From contig CM037587.1 of assembly GCA_021018995.1 (NCBI GenBank), positions 16,245,366-16,309,365 of the forward strand: a stretch of 64,000 nt of DNA, in the 5' to 3' direction. Source of the DNA: Chloranthus sessilifolius. Lineage: Eukaryota > Streptophyta > Magnoliopsida > Chloranthales > Chloranthaceae. The first letter of the stretch is position 1. Each line of letters begins with the position of its first letter. This document shows positions 49,100 to 59,705 of the stretch, piece by piece. The position numbers were made by a program, and so were the translations under genes. The notes under the pieces are model-generated. The model made no database searches, had not been told where the DNA came from, and was given only the letters and a program-made list of their open reading frames with translations.

Positions 49100-49575
49100 T
49101 TTAATTATTGCTATTTTAAAAATATTAAATTATATTTTATTAAATTTATTTGATATTATTCTAATTTTTATAAAATTTAGATTACATTTGAAATTTTATT
49201 TTATATTATTCTAATTTTTAAAAGATTAGATTATATTTTATCAAATTTATTTGATATTATTATAATTTTTAAATATTTATTTGATATTATTATAATTTAA
49301 AAATGCTTATTTGATATTATTTTAATTTATGAATATTTATTTCATATTATTATAATTTTTGAATATTTATTTGATATTATTATAATTTATGAATATTTAT
49401 TTGATATTATTATAATTTTTAAATATTTATTTGATATTATTATAATTTTTAAATATCTATTTGATATTATTCTAATTTTTGAATATTTATTTGATATTAT
49501 TCTAATTTTTAAAAATTTATTTGCTATTATTCTAATTTTTATAAATTTATTTAAAATTTATTTCATATTATTCTA
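49100..49575. repeat. A/T-rich tandem array inside the hAT element
   Basis: At least twelve copies of a unit of about 30 bp, atttatttgatattattataattttt(g/a)a, with small variations. It lies upstream of the transposase start, so it may include the promoter. Confidence 0.85.
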
Positions 49576-49599
49576 ATATTTTATGGGACATATCCCATA

Positions 49600-49860
49600 A
49601 TATTAATTATTTTAATTATATATGACGGTCATATATAATTAATATGGGTCACATATAATTAAATTTATTATTAAAATTAATATGGGTCATATATAATTTA
49701 ATATGTGACCCATAAATTTAATTATATGTGACCCATATTAATTTTAAGTTTAAATTATATTTGACCTATATTGATCCCATTATTTTATTAATTATATGTG
49801 ACCCATATTAATTACATGTGACCCATAATTTTAATTATTTATATTATTTTTGACCCATAA
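49600..49860. repeat. Cluster of tatgtgaccCAtattaatt inverted words
   Basis: The word atatgtgacccata and its complement tatgggtcacatat occur about eight times in alternating orientation, interspersed with A/T. This can form several hairpins. Confidence 0.75.
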
Positions 49861-50014
49861 TTTTAATTAATTTAAATATTTTAATTATTTTCCCCCTCTT
49901 CATAATTTAAGTAATTAAGATATTTAAATAATTAATTTATATATTTTAAATATTTTAAATTAATTTTCCCCTCTTCTTAATTTAAATATTTTAAATATTT
50001 TAATTAATTTTGAC

Positions 50015-50232
50015 TCATATTTATGGATAGATCTACCATTAAATATGGTAGATCTACCAAATTTATGACTACATCTACTCTTATATAAGGTAGATCTACC
50101 ATATTTAATGGTAGATCTACCCATAAATTTAAATAATTATAATAATTAAAATTATGGGTAAATAATAAAATTTAAAGGTAGATCTACACTTATATAAGGT
50201 AGATCTACCCTTAAATAAGGCAGATCTACCTT
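50015..50232. repeat. Cluster of the palindrome ggtagatctacc
   Basis: GGTAGATCTACC, or a one-base variant, occurs about eight times in some 215 bp, separated by A/T-rich spacers (atatttaa, cttatataa). Each is a perfect 12-bp palindrome. It lies between the transposase start and the right terminus. Confidence 0.85.
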
Positions 50233-50737
50233 ATTTTAATATTTAAAATGAAATAAAATAATGGTAAAATGATAAACACGTATCTTTCGCGTTGATCCCG
50301 TAATTTTTTGTGCGGTTCGGCGACAATTTAGGGTGCAAATAACCAAAAAATAAGAGAGGAAGAAGAAGGAAGAAGAGAGGAAGAAGAAAGAAGAAGGAAA
50401 ATGGGGGAAAAAAAGCAAAAACTCGAGCCTATAGTCGGGTCAAAGGGTGGGACCCACGAAATCTTGAAATTATATCGTCCGATAATTTCAATCCTTTCAG
50501 TTTTTTAATTTTTTATCCAAATTATCGGACGATAATTTGAAATTATCGTCTGATAATTTGATATTATCGTCCGATACGGACGATACGGGCGATATTTTGC
50601 CCGTATCGGACGATAATTTTACTATTTCATATAGGGTACGATACATACCCTATGTATCGTACCGCTGACCTTCAAAACCGATACGTATCGTCCGATACGT
50701 ATCGGTATCGGATGATATTTTGACCCACTCTCACAGT

Positions 50738-51354
50738 GCCCAGAGGAGGATATCAACCGTCAGAAATCTATCTCGAAATTTTATAGGAAGAACTCTCTTA
50801 TGGGATTTGACAAACCCATCTCAAAAGTACAAGATTCGCACAATAAATAAAAAACCGAGGCTATGGTGGTCAAAACAAAGAAAAGAGCCAAACAACTATA
50901 CCATAATGTGTTGGTACCTGATAATTACCCATTGATAAATTAATGTAATGTTTACTTTCACTTATTTGGATGGTCATCGATAGGCGTGCACATCTAATCT
51001 TCTTAAAATCAAATTATTGAACTAGTAGCTTTATTCACATAGAGAACTTAGTCCTTAGATATGCTTGTATAACACCAGATTCTTACCCTTTAAAAAGTCT
51101 GTCTTACTCTCTAGGCATCATCAGATTCAAAGGGTTGTTTACTCCTTTCCTTACCTAGTCATACCTCTGGTTTATATAAATCCTGATCCCATCATCATAG
51201 ACGGGTCAGGATAAGAAGGGGGGTCTTCTTCGTCTTCAAGAATCGAGGCGAGAGTTTGGTCAAACTTTAGACAAAAATGAGATAGAGTTATCCCAACTCT
51301 CTATTAATTTTTCTGCTAGATTGATGGGTCGAGCCGATTGGCTCTGATACCAAT
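50738..51354 (-). other. Leader of the LARD-type element with primer binding site
   Basis: Non-coding. The complement of TGGTATCAGAGCCAA at 51338-51352 is a close match to the plant initiator-Met tRNA primer site, two bases from the LTR. Confidence 0.85.
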
Positions 51355-51749
51355 TGTTAGAAATTTTAAGATCTAGGCTCGAATCACACGATCAAAATAT
51401 ACATTTGCAAGAACATGCGTACCTTATATTTATTATCGGGTCGTCGCGTCAGTGATCTCCTTAATGAAATTGATGATCTCCGCCAAAGAATCCGAGTCCA
51501 CATTACCTCTCGTCTTCTCTAAGTTTAGCCTCTAGATGGGAATGAGCTAGGGTTAGAGGAAGAGGGGATGGTGGTCTCCTTATATAGTCACTTCTCTTTC
51601 CTAATCCATCAAGGAAAGAGAGTGGAGACATATCACTTATATTAGGAAACTACTTTCTATCGCCTCGAGATTCGTGTGATCAAAGTTTCAACCTAATTTT
51701 TAATGGAAACCCAAAGATGGGTTAAGGTGTTGACCACAAAAATCCAACA
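51355..51749 (-). repeat. 5' LTR of the LARD-type element (395 bp)
   Basis: Minus-strand start TGTTGGATTTTTG at 51749, end ..TTTCTAACA at 51355. Confidence 0.95.
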
Positions 51750-51898
51750 TAAAGGAGATGGGTGGTTGAAGAAGATCGGTTGCAGAGGTTGAAGTTGAAG
51801 GAGATGGGTTTGCCTTGAAGAAGATGGGTTGGCAGAGGTTGGGATTGACGGAGGGGTTGCCTTGGAATAGATGGGCTGTTGGAGGTTGAGGTTGAAGG
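51750..51898. repeat. G/A-rich minisatellite
   Basis: Degenerate repeats of gttgaaggagatgggttg / ttgccttgaagaagatggg. The same phrase gttgccttgaagaagatgg resumes at 63638 on the other side of the gypsy element, showing the element inserted into this array. Confidence 0.75.
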
Positions 51899-53702
51899 TG
51901 TGACGACCCAAACTCTTACAACCCAAACCCTAACTCGACCGAACCTGATAGGATTCGACCCATGACACACACACACACTCTAACTTGTATTTGCTATACA
52001 CTTTAACCTTTCCCATTACAACTTAAGCCCAAATAAAAACCCACGCATAATAGCCGAGCCATTTCTCTTCTTCTCGGTCATTCATCGGGCCTATAAATAG
52101 AGCAATTCCCTTCTTCTATTTCACACCAAGCTTTCTTCTTCAAAACTCTCTTCTTCAAGCTTTTCTTATTCTCTTCTTCCCTTAAGGTATGTTCTTTTAT
52201 TTAGTTTATTTTATGTCTAATCTTTGCATTTTAATTTTGATTTTATATTAATATGCTGATTTTATACTCTGGTTTTATATTGAAATTCTGGTTTATATTT
52301 TAATTTGATTTTATAACTTGATTAGATATCTTATATTCTGATTTTATTCTATTTTTTATATGATGAAATTATATTTTAAAATTATGTTTGATGCTGGTTT
52401 ATAATATTAGTTTTATAATTCTGATTTTATATTTGAAATTTTGGTTTTATATGCTAAAAGTGTATTTTAAAATTTAATTTATAATCTGAAATTATATTCT
52501 GTTTTATTTAGTTTTATAATCTAAAACTATATTCTATTTTATTTTAGGTTTATAATATAAGGTTTATTTTCTCTAATTTTTATATTCTCTGATTTTATAT
52601 TTTAAATCCGGCTTTATAATCTAATATTCTGGTTTTATTTTAGCTTTATAATTTGAATTAACATTTTATATTTTGATTTTATTTTAGTTTATAACTTGAA
52701 ATTATATTTTTAATTCTGATTTTATAACCTGAAATTATATTTTTAACTCTGATTTTATGTTGATTTTATATTAAAATATAATTATATTAAATCAGGTTAT
52801 GAGATTAAAAAGGATTTAAAAATTATTTGTTTAATATTAAATCAAAAGTTTTAAAACTGATTTATAAATCACATTGTTTTAAATTAAGGATTTCCAATAT
52901 CAAATATCTTCTAAAATAGAGATTTGAACTAACTCGATAAAATCCATCATAACATCGATAACCTATCGTAGTTTGTTCTCTCTTCTTGACTACTTTTCCT
53001 TGTGCCCACCAGAATCGTGAAACTTCACACTATCCTCACAAGACCCTTAAATCTGACGATTGAGGCAAGTAGTCTATCCCATAGCATGTTTTAAAAACGT
53101 ACCTTATTAGTTAATGATGCTTTTATTCTACATAATATATGTTATAACTTTGATAAATAGATGTTTGAATGATTATGATGATATGGATAATTTTAGACTT
53201 GTCTTGCCTAATGATGATTATGTCATTTTGAATCATGTTATTGCCAGAAAAATATAAATGTTGTAAGTGTTGTTTACTCGAGTGAATTTCATATGATCTC
53301 ATTTACATTGAAATATTATATTGTTTAGAATGAGAATTGATAAAGCATGTTGGATAAGTGTTTAAAAAAAAATTGATATAAAGGGCTTTAGAAATGATGA
53401 ATATTTATGATATGATATTTGATTAAGATCTCTATAGGGCCGCATGGTAGTATTAGACGAACGGATCCATTTGTGTACTTCCGTAATACGAAGTAAACCC
53501 GTCAAACTGGATCGGCACAGTTGACAATGAGATTGATGAAAATATGGAATCCTCCTTTGTGACTGGTATCTATGATGAATGATGATATGAATGCAACTGC
53601 ACTTGGATCGGTGCTATTATTTAACAATTGTACCATATATACAGTTGTTAGGTTGAAATTGCCTGTGCTGACTATTTTATTATTGAAAACAGTGGTGAAA
53701 TA
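51899..53702 (+). repeat. 5' LTR of the gypsy element, left part
   Basis: TGTGACGACCC start; TATAAATAG at 52092-52100 is a convincing promoter box, followed by a CTTCTT-rich leader (52118-52185). The rest is A/T-rich with repeated ctgattttata words. Interrupted near 53703. Confidence 0.75.
52092..52100 (+). promoter_or_regulatory. LTR TATA box
   Basis: TATAAATAG within the 5' LTR, preceded by cgggcc and followed by a pyrimidine-rich leader. Confidence 0.65.
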
Positions 53703-54785
53703 TGGTAGCAAACACCAAACAAAGATGGGAGTGAAATGAGATGAAACAACTCACAAAACAGCAATCTAAACTACAGTCCTACAAGATCAAGGGCTGTTGT
53801 AGCAAGTTTTAATAAGTAAGAGTTTGTCCCATAGGGAGTAGTGATCTAAACCACAAGGGTTGAATAGTAAATCTCCAGATCTAGCTACAGATCTGACAAC
53901 TTTAAACCTAAACTAGAAAGCAAGGTAAAGACATAGTGTTTAAGTGTCACAACTAAACTAAAAACATAGATAAACTACAGCTAAAGAAGGGGGAAGAAGA
54001 AAGTGGATGTAGTATGATAAAATAAAGTAAAAAGATGAAGAAGTAGACAGTTGTGGGTAAATTAGCAAAACAAATCAGATCTAGAACTGAATCTACAGCA
54101 ATCCTTCAGATGGCTATAAGCACATCTGCAAGGTGGAATAATCTAGCTTAATCCAAAGGTTTGGACTGATCTTAGGGTTGTACTCTGTCCACTTAAATGG
54201 TCACAGATTACCCCAGGGACTTCACCCAATCAAAGGATTAAATCATAACAATAAACCTATTGTAGACAGGTTGCTGGGCTGCAAGCTCAAGCAACCATAG
54301 GAGTAAACAACCCTTGAAAATCAGGTGAAAAACACAAGAAAGCTGGTCATTGCAACAAAAAGGCCTGCAATGACCTAGCTCACAAGTCTACAATCTCTAC
54401 GGAATATCAAGTCTATTCACTGATGATAAGATTGCAAAACATAGGAGAGTTTGGCTCTGCAATTATCTCTCATAAGGCTACAAGCTCAAGTGCAGAGAAG
54501 AATAATCTACTTCAGCCTTGTGATTTGGACCAGCCTTAGGGCTATACCCTGCCCACTAAAATTGTCAGAAGTTATCCCAGAGGTTATCCTAATCATAGAT
54601 GATGAGAATAGAACATGAAACCTACTGCTACCACTATGGTTGTAGGGCTACAAGCTCAAGCAACCATGAGAGCATCAAATCTATAAAAAAAATACAACGA
54701 AAATATAGATTTAATTAAAGCTTTAAACATGATATTTTATTGATTAAAGAAACTTACAATGATTGCCCTCAAGGCAATAGCTTGT

Positions 54786-55814
54786 TGTGACGGAGGTATG
54801 CAACGTGGCTACCCGAGCCATCCGTAGTGCCACTCGAGCCACTTGTACTCCGCATAGAGGCAGTGGTGACTTGGTGCCTGGGGCACGCGATGTGGTGCCA
54901 AGAGGGCACGCGACACCTTGGTGCCGGGACAGTATGACATGTGGTGCCAGGAGGGCACGCGACATGGGGCCAAGAGAACCTCGCGACATGGTCGTGCTGC
55001 GAGGACGCGACACAGTCGTAGGAGAAGACGATGTGGGAGTGACACGGACGCGACATGTCTAGCTAGGCTAGTGATGTGGGGCATTGTGGTGTGAATAATA
55101 AAATATGTCAAACCAAAGGGTTTGAGATTCTCCTGTCATTCAGGCAGAATTACTGTTTTATCCTTATATGGGGGAAGAGAGCTTGGGAGCTATTTCCCTA
55201 CACACGGGGCCTTGCGTTGCCAAAGGGGGTGCATGTATCTCTTAGGCCTGAAAGGGTGGGCCTAGGACATCGACGCAGCGATGTCGTGTGGCACCCAAGG
55301 TAAGGTTAAAGTATGGCCCCGAACTATGCGTCGCGTGCATACAGCTGGGTAACTTCACGAGCGCTGCGTGGGACTCAGTAGAGCACGACAGGATGAGGTA
55401 GGCACATGACTGTGGGCTTGGTTTGATATGCGAGCAGGATATGACGACATGAGAAGCTGCATGCTAATACTGTTACGAAGCGAGGTACTAGTACAGTACA
55501 TAGGGTGAAGCTTGAGCAGGCCAAGTATGGCATATTAGTGCAAGCAAGCGTGTCGTAAGGGGCACGATACATAGGATGATAGGTCGCGAAATAGAGGTAA
55601 TCACGAGAGAGAGTTTCAGTCCTCTAGGCGGGTGGTATCAGAGTTGATGAAAAGATTAGTTTGCTTCGTTGCATGTAGTAGCAAGGCATCACACGGGTAG
55701 ATAGTGTGTCGAAGGATGCCCCCGTGACAGTTGGTATCAGAGGTAGGCTGACTTAGCGCATCGGGTGTTAGGTGCCGCACGGGCTGACACTGCTAGAAGA
55801 GTAACCCCATGACA
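54786..55814 (+). repeat. 5' LTR of the 2.5-kb non-autonomous element
   Basis: 1,029 bp. G+C-rich start with several ggcacgcgacat repeats; TGGTATCAGAG occurs inside at 55633 and 55732 before the true boundary at 55814. Confidence 0.9.
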
Positions 55815-56256
55815 TTTAGTATTAGAGCCAAGTTTCATCCAGAAGGGATGATACTAAGGAGATGATTGGTGCTAACAGGACACGCGATGTGGTGCCAAGA
55901 GGGCACGCGACATCCTCGAATTGGGGCTTGAGGTGAGGCGAAAGTGTCAATGAATAATATAGCATATACAGTCTTAGGGCTTGAGGTGAGGCAGAAGCGC
56001 CGGTGAACAATACAACATGAACAGTATTAGTGCTTGGGGCACGTGATGTGGTGCCAAGAGGGCACGTGACATTCCCGAGCTATCTAGTACCGCAGAAAGG
56101 TCAGTGGCTTGCTACTTTGTTATGCAATGACAAAACGTTGATGGCGTGTAGTGAAGACTGGGAGTTCAGGGACTGCAGCATAGAGTGAGGAAACATTCAA
56201 GGTTAAGAAGTGTATTCGCGCCAACGAGGATGTTGACGATTTTGAGTGGAGGAAGA

Positions 56257-57285
56257 TGTGACGGAGGTATGCAGCGTGGCTATCCGGGCCATCCGTGGCG
56301 CCACTCGAGTCGCTTATACTCCTCATAGAGGCAGTTGCGACTTGGTGCTTAGGGCACGCGATGTGGTGCCAAGAAGGCATGCGACATCTTGGTGTCGGGA
56401 CGGCACAACATGTGGTGCCAGGAGAGCACGCGACATGGGGCCAAGAGGGCCTCGCGACGTGGTCGTGCTGCGAGAATGCGACACAGTTGTAGGAGAAGAC
56501 GTTGTGGGAGTGACACAGACTCGACATGGCTAGTTGGGCTAGCGATGTGGGGTATTGCGGTGTAAATAGTAAAGTATGTCAAACCAAGGGGTTTGAGGTT
56601 CTCCTGTCATTCTGACTGAATTATTGTTTACCCTTATATGGGGGAAGAGAGCTTGGGAGCTATTACCCTACACACGGGGCCTTGCATTTTCAGAGGGGGT
56701 GCAAATGTCTCCTAGGCCTAAAAGGGTGGGCCTAGGACATCGACGCAATGATGCCGTGTGGCACCCAAGGTGAGGTTGAAGTATGACCTCGGACTACTCG
56801 TCGCGGTGCATACGGCTGGGCAACTTCACGAGTGCTGCGCGGGACTCAGTAGAGCACGACAACATGAGGTAGGCATACGACTGTGGGCTTGGTTTGATAT
56901 GCGAGCAAGACATGATGGTATTGGAAGCTGCATGCCAATACTGTTGCGAAGCGAGCTACTAGTGCAGTGTACAGGGTGAAGCTTGACCAGGCCAAGTACG
57001 ACACATTAGTATAAGCGAGCATGTCGTAAGGGGCACGATACATCAGATGGTAGGCCACGAAACAGAGGTAACCATGAGAGGGAGTTCCCGTCCTCTAGGC
57101 GGGTGGTATCAAAGCTGATGAAGAGATTGGTTGGCTTCGTTGCATGTGGTAGCGAGGCACCGTGTGGGTTGATTGTGCGTCGAAGGACGCCCTCGTGACA
57201 GTTGGTATCAGAGGTAGGCTGACTTAGCGTATCGGGTGTTAGGTGTCGCATGAGCTAACACTACTGGAAGAGTGACCTCGTGACA
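56257..57285 (+). repeat. 3' LTR of the 2.5-kb non-autonomous element
   Basis: 1,029 bp, co-linear with the 5' LTR; internal primer-like motifs at 57104 (TGGTATCAAAG) and 57203 (TGGTATCAGAG). Confidence 0.9.
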
Positions 57286-59163
57286 CTGTGCAAATGCCCA
57301 ACACAGCTCACTACGTTATTACAAAACCCATTGCAAAAACTAAAATAAACTAGCTGCTACATTAAGTTTTAACCCAACCTTGCAGTAGGGCTAAGGAAGA
57401 AGAAAAGAAAAAATAAAAGGGAAACAAGCCTGACTCGAAACCCTAGAAAAATAACTAAAGTCATCCAACTAGTCTGGATGTTTTACAAAATAGAATATAG
57501 CTCTATTTATACAATCCTTGCAGTAGCTATGTGCATTGGCCAATCAGAATTGAGGATGTTTGGAGTTGATTTTGTGGCCCTTCTGTAGCCATTGGATGCT
57601 CTGGGATGTGTGGGACATTGCGATGTGTGCCCTAGAGGTTGTGAAATACCCAAAAAGTCCTTGGATGCTGAAGTATGGCTGTTGGAACCCATGCCTCACA
57701 AGGATGAGCTTCAACACTTTTCATCTCGAGCAGATGGCAGCCTCAGCAGCTTCAGAAGTTGCACCTCGACAGGATCTTGCTTTGTTCTTGTGAGGATCTC
57801 GTTTAGTTCTCGCTGAGATGAAAAACAGGCCATTTAAGGAGCTCGATAGGATGAAATGTGGGCTATTTTTGAACTGCTCGAGCAGTTAAAATGAGGCTCG
57901 ATAGGTTCAAATGTGAACCACTCGATTGCATTAAATTCAGCAAAATCCAGCGTGAGTGGTTCAAAGAGGGCTTGACGGGTTTAAAGGGTATGCTATTTGA
58001 ACTGCTCAAGCAGTTAAATGCAGCTTAATGCACAACTTCTATCAGCTCATCAGGTTCAAGGCATCTCGACAGGTTCATCTTTGAAGGTTTAAACTGCTTG
58101 AGTGGCTGGTCTTCATAAAATGCATCTTGACAGGTTCCTCTCCCAGCTGCTCAACAGGTTCATCTTAGCTGCTTGAGAGTTTGCTGCTCTTCTTAAGTGA
58201 TGTTGGCTTCACTGCTGCAACTTCCTCCAGCTATGTGCTCTAGTGGTTTAATTCCCAGCAAAGGCAACTGCTTGATAGGCTTAAGTAAAGGCTGCTACAT
58301 AGCTATGTGGCTTGCAGGTATAAAGCAACATCAACTTGAATGCTTGCTTGCAGTAGAGTTAACTACAACTGCTGGCATGTTCGCTTAAGCTGCCAAGTGC
58401 AACATTATAGTATCAGGTCTACAGCTCTAGAGTTCGAATGCTTCAATGCAGTTGTTCTCGAGGCTGTTGTGCTCCACTCAATGTGTTGCACTGCTGCAGG
58501 CAGCAGCAACTCTTTTTCAGTACTATGGCTTGGATTTGACAGGTTGGTGCAGCTACATGCCGCTCTTCTTGTTGGTGCAACATCAGCTTGCTGCATCATT
58601 GAGGTGCATGAACAACTTATCAGTAGTTGGTTCCTCAGCAATGGCATGCAGCTTTAAAGGGGCATCAATAATGCAGCTCTACAGCATGTATGTGAAGCTT
58701 GGCATGGCTTCAATCCTACAACAGGTCTCCATGCAACAACTGTTCTTTTGATTAAAACACTTGTGCTCAGTGCTGCAGTTGCTGGTTGAGAGTAAGATGC
58801 ATCCATAAAATGATTGAATGGCTGCTTACAGTAGCAATACAAATTGGAATTTAGCTCCACTGCAGCAACACTCCATTGAACTTTGGGTTTCACCTCTCTC
58901 TCTCAGCATGACTTCAAAGGCTCCAAAGCATGCCAAAATTGTCCCAATGGTGTGAATCACCATGGTGCTCCCTCTAAAAATTCATCAGCTCCATAGTTTG
59001 GTTCAAAATCCTTTCTTCTTGGCTTGAGATGTTGGATTACAGCAGTTAAGCTATATTTTTCTGTTATTTTCACAAACACACTTAAAAACTATTATTAATC
59101 AGCTCAAAGGTCCATTAAAGGCTAGGTTAAGGGGTGAAAAGTGGTACTTTTCAGTGCTCAACA

Positions 59164-59581
59164 GTAGTATAATTGTAAATTAAGTTATTTTTGTTTTTCT
59201 TTTTTATGTTAATTCATTAAATGGTATAGATGATGGTCTTTTTTATTTGATATGAAGTTCTCAATTTGAAACTGATACAATCAATGTAACAGTTATGTTA
59301 TTTATTGGGGGTTACTTGTTGAGTTTTATCTCACCTTCGTTGCTATTTAAATTGTAGAGACCAGACCTTGTGGCTCAGAAGCTGCATTTCAGGAAGAGAC
59401 ACTAGAAGATTTGTTGGTTTAGCCTTGGTTAGGAGTTGTTTTAATGTTGGAATTGAAATAAATATAATTTTTGAATTGTTATTAATGTGCATGGACCATT
59501 GTGTTTCTTTTATTTGAATTTTGATTATTGAATGTGTTCATGTGCTAAAATGGATTATGTATCGGATTTCGGGGTGTGACA
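59164..59581 (+). repeat. 5' LTR of the gypsy element, right part
   Basis: Matches 63318-63630 from aactgatacaatcaatgta onward: ttggtttagccttggttagg, aattgaaataaatRtaatttttg and tggattatgtatcSgatttcgg. Ends GTGTGACA at 59581. Confidence 0.85.
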
Positions 59582-59584
59582 ATT

Positions 59585-59599
59585 TGGTATCAAAGCCCA
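59585..59599 (+). other. Primer binding site (initiator-Met tRNA type)
   Basis: TGGTATCAAAGCCCA, three bases after the 5' LTR. Confidence 0.8.
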
Positions 59600-59705
59600 A
59601 CTTTAGTAAAACCTTAGGTGACATTAGGTTGTGAACCCATAAGTTAGAAATAAATCCAATATTACCTATAGAGATTAATTTTCATATTTTCCTGGTTACC
59701 AGGAA

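Larger units (their letters stand above)
45339..50729 (-). mobile_element. hAT transposon, 5.4 kb, with 8-bp target duplication
   Basis: Flanked by CTCACAGT on both sides (45331-45338; 50730-50737), the 8-bp duplication diagnostic of hAT elements. Ends are CATGGGTCAAAA and TTTTGACCCACT, inverted apart from the outermost two bases. Subterminal sequence at both ends is crowded with cgatacgtatcg, gtatcgtccgata and related words, the likely transposase binding sites. It encodes a hAT transposase on the minus strand. Confidence 0.95.
41849..51749 (-). mobile_element. Complete non-coding LTR element (LARD type) with nested hAT transposon
   Basis: Two 395-bp LTRs, 41849-42243 and 51355-51749, flanked by TAAAG on both sides (41844-41848; 51750-51754). 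On the minus strand the 5' LTR is the right one: it begins TGTTGGATTTTTG and is followed by TGGTATCAGAGCCAA (complement at 51338-51352). The 3' LTR is preceded by the purine tract ccaagtgggagaa (complement 42244-42256). Without the hAT insertion the internal region is about 3.7 kb and has no gag or pol similarity, so the element relies on proteins from another element. By eye the LTRs differ at roughly 30 of 395 sites, mostly transitions. Confidence 0.95.
54786..57285 (+). mobile_element. Non-autonomous LTR element, 2.5 kb, internal region only 442 bp
   Basis: Two LTRs of equal length, 54786-55814 and 56257-57285 (1,029 bp each), both TGTGACGGAGG...TGACA. A primer site TTAGTATTAGAGCCAAG (55816-55831) follows the first, and a purine tract gagtggaggaaga (56244-56256) precedes the second. 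The 442-bp interior has no open gag or pol; it repeats LTR words such as gatgtggtgccaagagggcacg. Flanking 5-mers cttgt and ctgtg match poorly. It fits a TRIM/small LARD type, though with larger LTRs than a typical TRIM. A solo LTR of the same family is at 3226-4242. Confidence 0.9.
53703..59163. mobile_element. Unclassified insertion inside the gypsy 5' LTR
   Basis: Interrupts the LTR: the left LTR part stops near tggtagcaaacacc and the right part resumes after cagtgctcaacagtag. Read on the minus strand it begins TGTTGAGCACTG and ends TTTGCTACCA, so it may be another LTR-type element; gtag at both borders may be the target duplication. It contains two diverged direct repeats (about 54141-54320 and 54501-54670, sharing ctcaagcaacca and tggtcac/attgtcag phrases) and ctgctcgagcagtt-like words (57870-58020). 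No coding domain recognised. It carries the 54786-57285 element. Confidence 0.5.

Noticed and set aside
49100-50232. CRISPR-like arrays
   Set aside because: Spacers are not unique and the repeats are A/T-rich transposon-internal words in a plant genome; no cas genes.
55816-55831. tRNA-Met gene fragment
   Set aside because: The match to the tRNA 3' end is the expected primer binding site; the rest of a tRNA is absent.
54744-56582. Multiple overlapping frames on both strands
   Set aside because: They are inside LTRs and the short interior of a non-autonomous element; the apparent repeated peptides come from repeated DNA words.
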